From NCBI RefSeq assembly GCF_048007035.1, contig NZ_CP180355.1:2728001-2792000 (forward strand): DNA of 64,000 nt, written 5' to 3'. Under the pieces are notes generated by a model. The model saw only the letters and a list, made by a program, of their open reading frames with translations. It was not told the DNA's origin and searched no databases. The position numbers and the translations under genes were made by a program. Below, piece after piece: positions 35,738 through 44,163 of the stretch. Source of the DNA: Imperialibacter sp963977595. GTDB taxonomy: Bacteria > Bacteroidota > Bacteroidia > Cytophagales > Cyclobacteriaceae. The first letter of the stretch is position 1. Each line of letters starts with the position of its first letter.

Positions 35738-37873
35738 ATGGCTTCAAAAGCACAACACTCCTTTCTGACTCTTGAAAAACACGGCGACATAGGCGTGATC
35801 TGGATGGATTTGCCTGGTGAAGAGTGGAACAAGATTTCCATTGACACTGAGGCGCAGTTTCGGGAGGTAATGCAGCAGATTGAGGCAGACTCAGGCCTTA
35901 AAGCCTCTGTGCTGATAAGCCGGAAGAAGGGTTTCATGGCTGGTGCCGATATAGAGAAGTTTTTGCAAATGAAGCCGGGTGAATCGAAAGCAACAGCGCA
36001 GGCTGGCCATGCTATGCTGCGTGACCTGGAAGACTCCAAAAAGCCTTGTGTGGCTGCTATCCACGGTGCATGCATGGGTGGGGGCCTGGAAATCAGCCTG
36101 GCTTGTGCCGGACGAGTGGCGAGCAATCATAGCAGCACCATGATGGCTTTGCCGGAGGTGAAGCTAGGATTGCTTCCTGGCCTGGGGGGCACTTACCGGC
36201 TCCCAAAACTCGTGGGTGTGCAGAATGCCCTTAGTATGATTCTGACAGGACGAAATGTTTACGCTTTTCCAGCCCTTAAAATGGGGCTTGTAGATGAGTT
36301 GGTTTATCAACCTAAGCTACTTGATGCCGCTATCAAATTTGCCAGAAAGTTGTCGACAGGTCAGTACAAAAGAAAAAGCAAAATGCCCCTGCCTTCAAAG
36401 GTGCTTGAAAGCAACCCGCTGACCCGGGGAGTTATTTTCAGCCAGGCAACAAAAATGATGCTTCGCCAAACTAACGGCAACTACCCTGCTCCTTATAAGA
36501 TACTCGAGTCAGTTAAATACGGATTGAGCCATACCCGGGAGCAGGCTGCCGAAAGAGAGACTGAACTGTTCGATCAACTGCTTCAGTCGCCCGAGGCATT
36601 TCAGCTGATCAATATTTTCTTTGCGATGAATGCCCTTCGCAAAAACCCGATGAAAGAGCTTGCCAGGCCAGTCAAAACTTTAGGAGTTTTAGGTGCAGGC
36701 CTCATGGGCGAAGGCATAGCGGAAGTCACAGTTCAAAATGGCACCGATATTTTGCTGAAAGACTTGCAGGAGCCAGCATCGGCCCAGGCCAAAAAGAACA
36801 TCTGGTCGGTGCTGATGAAAAAGGTAAAAACAAGAGCCATCACCAAAGCGGACGCCGAAACTATCATCAACAGAGTACACACCACAACTACTTACGAGGG
36901 TTTCCACAAGGCGGATGTGATCATTGAGGCTGTGTTTGAAGACATTAACATCAAACACAAAGTGCTGAAAGAGACCGAAGCCACTCTTCGCAAGGATTGT
37001 GTTTTTGCTTCCAACACGTCAGCGCTGCCCATCACTAAAATCGCAGAAGCCTCCTCCAGGCCGGAGACAGTCGTCGGCATGCATTATTTCTCGCCAGTGC
37101 CCAAAATGCCCCTGTTGGAGATAGTTGTTACGGGTAAAACAGCCGATTGGGTAACCGCCACAGCGCTGGAAGTAGGTGTAAAGCAGGGCAAAACCTGTAT
37201 CGTAGTGAAAGACGGCCCGGGTTTCTACACTACCCGAATCCTGGCGCCATTTATCAATGAAGCGCTGCTGCTCATGCAGGAAGGGGCCGATCCGTTGCAG
37301 ATGGACAAGGCAATGAAGAAATTCGGCTTCCCGGTCGGGCCGATCACCTTGATTGATGAAGTAGGTATTGACGTGGGCGCTCATATTAACAAAGGCGATT
37401 TGGAAGCCTTCTTCAACAAGCGGGGGGCGAAGAGCTCCGACTTGCTGAACAAACTTGCCGAAGCGGGCTTTAAGGGCCGAAAGAACCGAAAGGGTTTTCT
37501 ACAGTACGATGAGAAGACCGGCAAGAAACTGAGGGGCAAAGTGAATGATGAGGCGTTGCGCTTAATTGATAGCCGGGGAAGCAAAGCCTTTAAAGATTCC
37601 GAAATACAGGATAGGCTATCATTGATTATGATCAATGAGGCGATTTATTGTTTGCAGGAAGGCATATTGAAAAAGCCAAGAGATGGAGACATCGGGGCTG
37701 TTTTTGGGTTGGGCTTCCCGCCTTTTCTGGGTGGTCCGTTCCGGTACGTCGATGCCAAGGGAGCCAAAACTATTGTTGAGAAGATGACTCAGTTGGAGAA
37801 AGAAATAGGAGCCAGGTTCAAGCCGGCCGAATTGCTGGTGGAGCAGGCGGAGAAAGGTAAGAAGTTTTATTAG
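35738..37873 (+). CDS. fadJ: Multifunctional beta-oxidation enzyme (enoyl-CoA hydratase / 3-hydroxyacyl-CoA dehydrogenase)
   Basis: 711 residues, matching the FadJ/FadB alpha-subunit length. The N-terminal crotonase domain shows MAGADIEKFL and ACMGGGLEISLA, with a glutamate-containing LPEVKLGLLPG. The central dehydrogenase domain starts with the NAD loop GVLGAGLMGEGIAEV and has SNTSALPIT and GMHYFSPVPKMPLLEIV, including the catalytic His. The C-terminal helical domain ends KKFY. Acts in the cytoplasm on enoyl- and hydroxyacyl-CoA. The thiolase upstream is the natural partner. FadJ rather than FadB is chosen from order and sequence feel and is less certain. Confidence 0.9.
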   Translation: MASKAQHSFLTLEKHGDIGVIWMDLPGEEWNKISIDTEAQFREVMQQIEADSGLKASVLISRKKGFMAGADIEKFLQMKPGESKATAQAGHAMLRDLEDSKKPCVAAIHGACMGGGLEISLACAGRVASNHSSTMMALPEVKLGLLPGLGGTYRLPKLVGVQNALSMILTGRNVYAFPALKMGLVDELVYQPKLLDAAIKFARKLSTGQYKRKSKMPLPSKVLESNPLTRGVIFSQATKMMLRQTNGNYPAPYKILESVKYGLSHTREQAAERETELFDQLLQSPEAFQLINIFFAMNALRKNPMKELARPVKTLGVLGAGLMGEGIAEVTVQNGTDILLKDLQEPASAQAKKNIWSVLMKKVKTRAITKADAETIINRVHTTTTYEGFHKADVIIEAVFEDINIKHKVLKETEATLRKDCVFASNTSALPITKIAEASSRPETVVGMHYFSPVPKMPLLEIVVTGKTADWVTATALEVGVKQGKTCIVVKDGPGFYTTRILAPFINEALLLMQEGADPLQMDKAMKKFGFPVGPITLIDEVGIDVGAHINKGDLEAFFNKRGAKSSDLLNKLAEAGFKGRKNRKGFLQYDEKTGKKLRGKVNDEALRLIDSRGSKAFKDSEIQDRLSLIMINEAIYCLQEGILKKPRDGDIGAVFGLGFPPFLGGPFRYVDAKGAKTIVEKMTQLEKEIGARFKPAELLVEQAEKGKKFY

Positions 37874-37929
37874 CAGTTAAGGCAGATAGTTGAAGCGTCT
37901 CGCTTGGACTGTAGAAGTCTTATTAAAAG

Positions 37930-37958
37930 CCCTTCAAGGGTTAAAACCCCTTGGAGGG
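37930..37958. repeat. Small intergenic hairpin repeat
   Basis: CCCTTCAAGGG (37930-37940) pairs over 11 bp with CCCTTGGAGGG (37948-37958) apart from one wobble, around a short A/T-rich loop. It sits in the 229-base gap after the fadJ-like gene. It may be a terminator without T run, or one copy of a dispersed REP-like element. Confidence 0.4.
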
Positions 37959-38102
37959 TTGGAAAAACGACTTGGGGGAAGCCAGGCTGGTGGCACGAAA
38001 GACAGAGATTTCAGCGGACGCTGGTGCCGATAAGGTCGCACCAGTCAGGAGATTGAAGATGTAAAAATTATTAGAAATAGCATTAGATACCTACAAGAAA
38101 CC

Positions 38103-38441
38103 ATGGAAACCAAACCAGAGATAGCACGGGAAATAGTTTTGTCATTGCAGGATCGCTTCAGGCCTGAAAAATTGGAGGAAGGATTTGAAACGATATTTCA
38201 CTTTGATATCGAAGGAAAAAACGGCGGGCTATTTACTGCTGTAATCGAGAAAGGCGCCTGCCGTGTCAGTCAGGGATTGGAGGGCGAGGCGAAATGCACA
38301 ATAAAAACAAGCGACGCCGTATATGAAGAAATTGAGCTGGGCAAACGCAGCGCCGAAATGGCCTTTATGATGGGCAAAATCAAAGTGAGCGACCTGAACG
38401 AGATGCTGAAGTTTACGAAGCTGTTTAAGAGGTTGTTTTAG
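38103..38441 (+). CDS. SCP2 sterol-binding domain protein
   Basis: 112 residues, a single SCP2 domain: FHFDIEGKNGGLFTAVIEKG, then the characteristic CTIKTSDAVYEEI and the hydrophobic-pocket helix AEMAFMMGKIKVSDLNEML. No signal peptide. SCP2 proteins bind fatty acyl-CoA or lipids, so a role delivering substrates to the neighbouring beta-oxidation enzymes is plausible. Its position downstream of the fadJ-like gene on the same strand supports this. The 229-base gap leaves co-transcription unproven. Confidence 0.85.
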   Translation: METKPEIAREIVLSLQDRFRPEKLEEGFETIFHFDIEGKNGGLFTAVIEKGACRVSQGLEGEAKCTIKTSDAVYEEIELGKRSAEMAFMMGKIKVSDLNEMLKFTKLFKRLF

Positions 38442-38532
38442 CCAGTGGCAACTGAGTTAAAAAATTTAGAACATCTTAGTCGATAAATTGACTTATGTAG
38501 AATGATGATGTTATTGTTGTAAGCTGAAAAGT

Positions 38533-39186
38533 ATGCCTATGTTGTTGGACGTCATCAAAGCCACATTTTTTCTCTCAGTGCTAATTCTGTTGGCTCAATG
38601 CCAACCGAAGGAGGAATTGACCGAAGTGGTATTCGTCAGTCAGTTTGACCAGACTGGATTGGGGGAAATAGAAGGAGGTATTTCTTCTGACTTTAATGGC
38701 GATTGGGTTGTTGGCCCCTATAACAGAGGTGGTTTTAGTCTTGACCTTTCAGATATGCCGAAGCATGATTTTCTGGAGGTCAGCTTTACTTTGTTGTTAC
38801 ATGATTCCTGGGACGGCAACGCCGGTGGAGACGATGGGCCGGACCGGTGGTATATGGAACTTGACGACACTCGGATCATGGACGTCACTTTTTCCAACAG
38901 CCCTTGTGTAAGCACCTACTGCCTTTTTCAATCCTACCCAAAGCGCTTCCCCGACTTCAGCAATCCCAGAACAGGCGCCAGTTATTTTTTGCCAGGCTTT
39001 TGCCACAGGGCCGATCTGTCTGACGGAACCAGCGTGTATCAAATAACAAAGACTATAGCACACACGAGTAAGACAGCCTTCCTTCAGTTTTATGACCGTT
39101 TGGTGCAACCCAATACCGACTATCCGGCCTGCGATGAAAGCTGGTCAATGAGCAGCCTGGAAATCATGACTGTTAGGCTAGAATGA
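38533..39186 (+). CDS. Exported lipoprotein, unknown function
   Basis: 217 residues. The signal sequence ends at a lipobox-like LILLAQCQPK, so the protein should be lipid-anchored. The mature part is beta-rich with many aromatic and acidic residues (FNGDWVVGPYNRGGFSLDLS, HDSWDGNAGGDDGPDRWY) and several cysteines that could pair (CVSTYC, CHRAD, CDESW). The pattern suggests a jelly-roll, perhaps carbohydrate-binding, but I recognise no family. It is the last intact gene before the IS element. Confidence 0.55.
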   Translation: MPMLLDVIKATFFLSVLILLAQCQPKEELTEVVFVSQFDQTGLGEIEGGISSDFNGDWVVGPYNRGGFSLDLSDMPKHDFLEVSFTLLLHDSWDGNAGGDDGPDRWYMELDDTRIMDVTFSNSPCVSTYCLFQSYPKRFPDFSNPRTGASYFLPGFCHRADLSDGTSVYQITKTIAHTSKTAFLQFYDRLVQPNTDYPACDESWSMSSLEIMTVRLE

Positions 39187-39440
39187 TAGGGAAGGACAGC
39201 AAGCTAAACTAAATACATATCTAGTTTAACGGTGTGTCTTCACACCGGCCAAAGCCATGGCAATTGATCCCTTTATTTGAATAGCTATTTTTCTTTGATG
39301 CAAAGACACAACTCCCAACCGCCACCCGCTGCAAATTCCTTCATATCAATCTATTCCTATTTTTCTTATATCCCCAAGTCGGGTGTTTCCAACTTTCCCA
39401 AATAAATCTTTTTCCCTCCTGTAACCTTCCGTACCTTTTT
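39187..39440. other. Gap between lipoprotein gene and IS element
   Basis: About 250 bases without an ORF. A short stem, CGGTGTG (39230-39236) with CACACCG (39241-39247), could end the lipoprotein transcript. Reading the minus strand next to the IS shows no continuation of the S9 peptidase that the IS interrupts on its other side. Confidence 0.5.
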
Positions 39441-39455
39441 CCTGAGTTTGACACG
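39441..39455 (+). repeat. Left terminal inverted repeat of the IS
   Basis: CCTGAGTTTGACACG, exactly complementary to 41268-41282. The transposase stop codon is 60 bases further in. Confidence 0.9.
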
Positions 39456-39515
39456 ATTTTGAGTTAAGTATCTGATATATAAGTAATTAAAAAATTGCTT
39501 TCGATATACAAGATT

Positions 39516-41138
39516 TTATAAGTATTTGATTATCTGATCCTTATGAAAAAGGTCTGGGAGGTTCTTTTCAGCCACTGCTTGTAGTAATTGCTGTGAGATT
39601 TCAGAGGTCTTGGAGCGCAGGTAGAAGTATTGATCGGCTTGTTTGACAAGGCTGACTTGCATTTTGGACAAGTGGGTTCGGATGGTTTGCTCTGTAAGTG
39701 GGGTGCCTTGTTTGGTTAGCCGAAGTTGTAAATGGTTTAGCATGCTATAGGCGATATAGCACAGACAAATGTGACCCTGGATACGCTTATTGGTCCAGTG
39801 GAACATCGGGCGGGTTTCCAGATAGCCTTTGAAGGTACGGAAGCTATGCTCTATCTGGTATAGATGGTGGTAGTGATCCAGCACCTGTTCATGGGAGAGT
39901 CCTTTGGCGTGGTAGGCGATGGCAAGGAAGCCGTCATACTTTTCGCTTCGTTTGATTTTTTCAGTATCAACCACATACTTTTCCCCTTCGGTATTTTTGA
40001 GGTAGTAGTGATGGGCCTTCTTTTTGAGTTGCGTTGGGTTTTTGAGCAACAATTCAGCCTTACGAAGCTTTTCTTCTCTTTCTTGTCGATCTTTTTCAGC
40101 TCGCTTTTCGCTGTAGGTAGCTATGATCTTTCGCTCATTGTATTCCAGGACAGTGTAGCGCACTTTGACCGGCTCACGCTCCGAACCTACTGAAGAACTC
40201 ATCCATTGATGGTGATAGTTATCCAGATCGATCAACCGGGCCTGGATGGGTTTGGGGAGTACCTTGAGCCGCTCTCCCATGATGAACTCATAGCCTTTGT
40301 CAACAGTGACTTGCAGGTTGTCAGTATTGAGCATGCCTCGGTCGGCTACCAAGACGATGTTTTCGATCTGGTATTCTTTCTTGAGGCTTTCCACCATTTC
40401 TGTGTAGGTGTATCCTTCCCACAGGTCTCCGCTATAGAGTTTGTAACCGATGGGTTGCTTGTATCTGTCAATGAGCATGGCAAAAACCACTTGTGTGCTT
40501 CCTATTTTGCCATCTTTGCTAAAGCCTTTCTGACGCAATGCTCCTTCCTGTTCTATTTCTGATTCAAAATAGAAGGTGGTCACGTCATAGAACACCACAT
40601 CTAATTTCTGGTTGAACAGGTCTCTACCAGTTTGGAAAATGGTTTGCTGGATCAGTTGGCTATGGTCAGCCAGGTAGTCCAGACTCCTGTAGAGGTGTTG
40701 CAAGGACACCTGAGCCAGTCCCAGGTATTCTTCCTGGTGGAAAAAGCTACCCCGCTTGCTACAAGGATCATTGAGGCGCTCAATGAGCAGTAGTAAAACC
40801 ACTTCAGTAAGAGAGAAGGTCAGCTTTTTCTTTTTGGTGATCCGCTGAAATATGCGATCAAGGCCGTAATAGTGGAGTATTTTACGGTAAACCAACAGAA
40901 AGCCGTAGTTATATCTACCTTCTTCGCTGACTTGCTCACCGAGTAAATCCTTCAGATTTCCACCACCTAATTCATAGAGCCGCTGGCCCATTCGTTTCAG
41001 AGACTCGGGCGAAAAACTGTCTACCCGCCCCAGGCTGTAAAGCGTTTTGGTGCGTGGCTTGCCATCCTGGTCACGATAAGACTCAACGATGCGGATATAA
41101 TCACCTGATGGCTTCTTGTCGATAATGATACTAGGCAC
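39516..41138 (-). CDS. IS1634-family transposase (DDE)
   Basis: 540 residues, starting with GTG at 41138 (no upstream ATG). The RNase H-like core shows Asp185 in FYDVTTFYFES and Asp266 in VLVADRGML. A glutamate near 430 sits in YQIEHSFRTFKGYLETRP, the Y-x2-R/E signature region. The N-terminal KPSGDYIRIVES plus KTLYSLGR is typical of IS1634. All three catalytic residues appear intact and the frame is uninterrupted, so the element may be mobile. It lies 144 bases inside the right inverted repeat. Confidence 0.92.
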   Translation of the reverse strand: MPSIIIDKKPSGDYIRIVESYRDQDGKPRTKTLYSLGRVDSFSPESLKRMGQRLYELGGGNLKDLLGEQVSEEGRYNYGFLLVYRKILHYYGLDRIFQRITKKKKLTFSLTEVVLLLLIERLNDPCSKRGSFFHQEEYLGLAQVSLQHLYRSLDYLADHSQLIQQTIFQTGRDLFNQKLDVVFYDVTTFYFESEIEQEGALRQKGFSKDGKIGSTQVVFAMLIDRYKQPIGYKLYSGDLWEGYTYTEMVESLKKEYQIENIVLVADRGMLNTDNLQVTVDKGYEFIMGERLKVLPKPIQARLIDLDNYHHQWMSSSVGSEREPVKVRYTVLEYNERKIIATYSEKRAEKDRQEREEKLRKAELLLKNPTQLKKKAHHYYLKNTEGEKYVVDTEKIKRSEKYDGFLAIAYHAKGLSHEQVLDHYHHLYQIEHSFRTFKGYLETRPMFHWTNKRIQGHICLCYIAYSMLNHLQLRLTKQGTPLTEQTIRTHLSKMQVSLVKQADQYFYLRSKTSEISQQLLQAVAEKNLPDLFHKDQIIKYL

Positions 41139-41223
41139 TCAAAATCTGTTTGAGGCAAATCAAGCCACTATCTGAAAGAAAATCAAGCGAGTTTTCGATA
41201 TACAAATTTCTGAAAAGTAGTCT

Positions 41224-41258
41224 AAAAAGTGCCCATACACAGCGCAATGGCACTTTTT
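41224..41258. terminator. Hairpin inside the right end of the IS
   Basis: AAAAAGTGCC (41224-41233) pairs perfectly with GGCACTTTTT (41249-41258), with a 15-base loop. T runs are present in both directions. It lies between the right inverted repeat and the transposase start, so it can block read-through from the truncated peptidase and the upstream operon into the transposase gene. Confidence 0.6.
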
Positions 41259-41267
41259 CAATTTCAG

Positions 41268-41282
41268 CGTGTCAAACTCAGG
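41268..41282 (-). repeat. Right terminal inverted repeat of the IS
   Basis: CGTGTCAAACTCAGG, complementary to 39441-39455. One more base (A at 41283) also pairs with T at 39440. The stop codon of the truncated peptidase frame (TGA) is supplied by this repeat. Confidence 0.9.
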
Positions 41283-41655
41283 AGGCCTCTCCGCCAAGTA
41301 GCGACATCGCCCACAGGTTTTTGCCCTTGGCTTTGGAAGAAAGGAAGTAGATAATTTCTCCATCGGCAGAAAATACAGGATTGCTTTCCGAGTCGTCACC
41401 TCTGGTAAGCTGCACTGTTTTGAAGTTGCCGTCTTTGTCTTTGCTATTGAGCCGGGTAAGATAAATGTCGGACACAAAGCTGTCTTTGTCGGGGGCAGGT
41501 CTGCGTTTCACCCAAGCCACCAGGTTGTTGTCGTCAGAAAAAATTGCGTCGGAAAGAGACTCCTGATTGACCACATCATCTACTGTCCACTTTTGGGCGT
41601 ACGAAAAATGTGCGGCAGACAATACGGCAATTGCCAGGGTAAGTAGCTTCTTCAT
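41278..41655 (-). pseudogene. S9-family peptidase, 5' fragment cut by the IS
   Basis: Only 125 residues remain. A signal peptide (KLLTLAIAVLSAAHFSYAQ) is followed by the start of a beta-propeller of prolyl oligopeptidase/acylaminoacyl-peptidase type (SDAIFSDDNNLVAWVKRR, DGEIIYFLSSKAKGKNLW, then LLGGEA). The frame stops inside the right IS repeat. An intact gene would need about 500-550 more residues, including the Ser-Asp-His hydrolase domain. These are not found on the far side of the IS, so insertion was accompanied or followed by loss of the 3' part. It lies 95 bases downstream of the last DUF4249 gene. Confidence 0.85.
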
Positions 41656-41750
41656 TTTCAGGTTGGGTTAATAAGAAACGGAAATTAACGAAAGCCGTTG
41701 ATACTTTATAGTATAATTTCGTCAGGGAGCGCTCAGGCTCTTCATCTTTG

Positions 41751-42932
41751 TCATGGCAGGTAATCAGGCTTGTCGAGCGATCCATGATAGGTGCAATCGG
41801 CACAGTCTCTTGGAACCATGTGTACAAACGCTGTCAGAAAACCGCCTACCCCATATATCAGGTATCCCTGGTCGAGGTAGTCCTGAACAGTCCAGTAGTT
41901 GACCGAATCGACTTTTTCGTAGTAGCAGGTGTTGGTGGGGAAGTCCAATTCTTTCAGCTCTTCTCTGCGTATAAATATTCTTTCTTCATCGACTGAAAGG
42001 GCTTCAAAGTAGCCGAGAACAACTTCTTCGGGGTCATTAAGGTTGCCCACGTTGCCCGGTAGTGCATATGGCTGCTTGTCAAATAATGTTCCCTGGCTTT
42101 CGCTGAGGCCTTTTAACTCTCGCCAGTATTTATAGGCGTTTTCGCTTATGGCGTACTGCTTCACCAGAATGCTGTAAAGTGAAACAAGCTCTCGCCCAAG
42201 TGTGTTAACGTATTTTATTTCAAACCTGCTTAGTACATCCCTTTCAAGTGTGTTGGTAGAAGCAATCAACACTTGCTTTGACGAATTGGTATTGTAACAG
42301 AAAACATTGGGTGAAGGATTGAAAACAGGGTGCCCAGGGTCTGTTATACGGTCACCCGGCACCCACCCATAAGAATTTGGATAGGTTGCTTTGTATTCCC
42401 AGTCTTCATTCCACTCCCATTTGTAATACCTCGTTGAATTAGTAGGATCATGCGTGTCTACCAGGATTTTTATTCCATCAACTAACAGATCTTCAACATC
42501 AGTGAACCTTACCTCTCTTTCAAAATACACACTGTCGATGGCAGGCGTTTTGATCATTCTTTCGGTGCTGGACTGATAGTGCACGCCGTCTGCCGTAACG
42601 ATATCTAACGTGTATTCTGACCCAACCTGGCCAACGAAATCACCTGCTTTGCTAACATAGGCCCCGTCTGCACTTTCAGTCAGCTGATGTTCAATGGCCT
42701 CCCCCTCAAGTATTTTGACGGTTGCTCCTGTTTCTGGTAAACTTTTTTTAAGATCAATTGCCCGTGAGCGACTTAGCCTGATGACGTAGTCTTCGGGTCG
42801 ATCAGTAACATATCCCTCCACCACCAATTCCCCATCACTTTCGGGTATTTCGGGCACGAATTTTTCAATGCAGCTGCTAAGTAGTAGCAGTAGTAAGTAA
42901 TTGATACGAATGAGGGATTTTTTGTCACTCAT
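41751..42932 (-). CDS. DUF4249 family lipoprotein (copy 1 of 5, promoter-distal)
   Basis: 393 residues. The lipobox is LLLLLLSSCIEKF, and the family N-terminus follows (ELVVEGYVTDRPEDYVIRLSRSRAI). The central DSVYFEREVRFT, YYKWEWNEDWE and a C-terminal CADCTYHGSLDKPDYLP are shared with the four upstream copies. DUF4249 proteins accompany TonB-dependent receptors and are probably surface-exposed ligand-binding partners; that role is inferred. It has a Met start and a 19-base gap from the previous copy, and is last in the operon. Confidence 0.88.
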   Translation of the reverse strand: MSDKKSLIRINYLLLLLLSSCIEKFVPEIPESDGELVVEGYVTDRPEDYVIRLSRSRAIDLKKSLPETGATVKILEGEAIEHQLTESADGAYVSKAGDFVGQVGSEYTLDIVTADGVHYQSSTERMIKTPAIDSVYFEREVRFTDVEDLLVDGIKILVDTHDPTNSTRYYKWEWNEDWEYKATYPNSYGWVPGDRITDPGHPVFNPSPNVFCYNTNSSKQVLIASTNTLERDVLSRFEIKYVNTLGRELVSLYSILVKQYAISENAYKYWRELKGLSESQGTLFDKQPYALPGNVGNLNDPEEVVLGYFEALSVDEERIFIRREELKELDFPTNTCYYEKVDSVNYWTVQDYLDQGYLIYGVGGFLTAFVHMVPRDCADCTYHGSLDKPDYLP

Positions 42933-42951
42933 ACCTCAAGTGATTCATCTG

Positions 42952-44145
42952 TTACCAAAAATCCGGTTTTTCCAACGATCCGTAAACTCTGCAATCGGCG
43001 CATCTTTTGGGCGACATGAGAACGTACTGAACGGGATACGGCCCTAATACGGAAATAAGCCGACCTCTCGTCAGGTTGATCGGGATGTCCTGCAAGGCAA
43101 CTGTGTCCAGCGAATTGGGACAGCCGGTTGAGGGGAAGGTCAGGTCTCTGAGCTGGTCAATGTCAACAAACAATCGAAACTGCGACGATTGAGCTGCATC
43201 AAAGTAACCAAGTACAGCTTCGTCAGGGTCGTTTACATTTTTGATGTTCCCACGCAATTCGTAGGGCAGGGGATCAAATAGGGTGCCCAGGCTTTCTGAG
43301 TTTTTCTTTAACTCAGACCAATAATGAAAGCCTTTTTCGTCAAGCGCAAATTGTTCTACCAATATGCTATACCTCGTTCTCAATTTGTAGTCTTCTGTGC
43401 TTACATAAGTCACTTCAAATTCACTTACCTGATCTTCTGCCAGTTGATCAGTGTCCGCAATCAAAATGTTATTCCCTCGCCTTGAACTATAGCATACCTG
43501 AGCGAAAACTTCCTTACGCTTAATGGGAAACCTCGGGTCCGGCGCCATGGAATCATAGTCCCAGGGTGCCGCATATGCCAAATAGGTTTCATAGGTTTCC
43601 GACCATTCGTACCTGTAATAATGAGTGCCCGATGTTGGGTCGTGAGCATCTACAAGAATTTTTATCCCATCCAGATTCAGACCGTCGTCGCTGATTCGCT
43701 GCTCTCTTTTGAAATAGGCACTATCGATGGGCGGAGTTAATTTTACTTCAACAGGATCCGACTGGTAGTGATTTCCGTTGGCCGTCACTATGTCCAGCAT
43801 GTAGGTTTCTTCAACCATGGCAACAAACTCGCTGGGATTGCTCATGTAAAGGCCGGAATCGCCCTCTACCAGGGGATATGTTTCGCCTTCACTTCCGATA
43901 ATCGATACACTGGCACCAAGCTCAGGAAGAAACTCTTCGTTATTTAGGGCCCTCGACCGTGACAAAGTAATTCTGTAGGGCTCTGCTTTATCAGAGAGGT
44001 AGCCATCTACTATTAATACGCTTTGGTAGGCAATTACTTTTGGGTCGAATTGTTCAATGCAGCTGCCTAAAAGCACAAGCAACAGTGCATTTCTGCCGGT
44101 AATAAATAGCTTTCTTTGAAAGAATATTGTGTCAGTGATTTTCAA
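42952..44145 (-). CDS. DUF4249 family lipoprotein (copy 2)
   Basis: 397 residues. The only in-frame start upstream of the signal is TTG at 44145. The lipobox is LLVLLGSCIEQF. The family pattern VLIVDGYLSDKAEPYRITL and the C-terminal CADCRVYGSLEKPDFW are present. Compared with copy 1 it has an insert around RFPIKRKEVFAQVCY. Separated from copy 3 by 18 bases. It is one of five tandem paralogs behind a TonB-dependent receptor and is presumably co-transcribed with it. Confidence 0.86.
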   Translation of the reverse strand: MKITDTIFFQRKLFITGRNALLLVLLGSCIEQFDPKVIAYQSVLIVDGYLSDKAEPYRITLSRSRALNNEEFLPELGASVSIIGSEGETYPLVEGDSGLYMSNPSEFVAMVEETYMLDIVTANGNHYQSDPVEVKLTPPIDSAYFKREQRISDDGLNLDGIKILVDAHDPTSGTHYYRYEWSETYETYLAYAAPWDYDSMAPDPRFPIKRKEVFAQVCYSSRRGNNILIADTDQLAEDQVSEFEVTYVSTEDYKLRTRYSILVEQFALDEKGFHYWSELKKNSESLGTLFDPLPYELRGNIKNVNDPDEAVLGYFDAAQSSQFRLFVDIDQLRDLTFPSTGCPNSLDTVALQDIPINLTRGRLISVLGPYPVQYVLMSPKRCADCRVYGSLEKPDFW

Positions 44146-44163
44146 TTTTTTTGTTTTAAGGTA

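Larger units (their letters stand above)
39441..41282. mobile_element. IS1634-family insertion sequence
   Basis: The element is bounded by perfect 15-base inverted repeats, CCTGAGTTTGACACG at 39441-39455 and CGTGTCAAACTCAGG at 41268-41282, enclosing one transposase gene. Total length is 1842 bases, in the usual IS1634 range. The bases directly outside the two ends are unlike each other (TTTTT on the left, AGGCC on the right), so no target-site duplication is seen. A 13-base direct repeat, TTTCGATATACAA, occurs inside both ends (39499-39511 and 41194-41206). The right end truncates an S9 peptidase gene. Confidence 0.9.

Noticed and set aside
39436..41287. Target-site duplication around the IS
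   Set aside because: The five to six bases outside the two inverted repeats do not match, so none is claimed.
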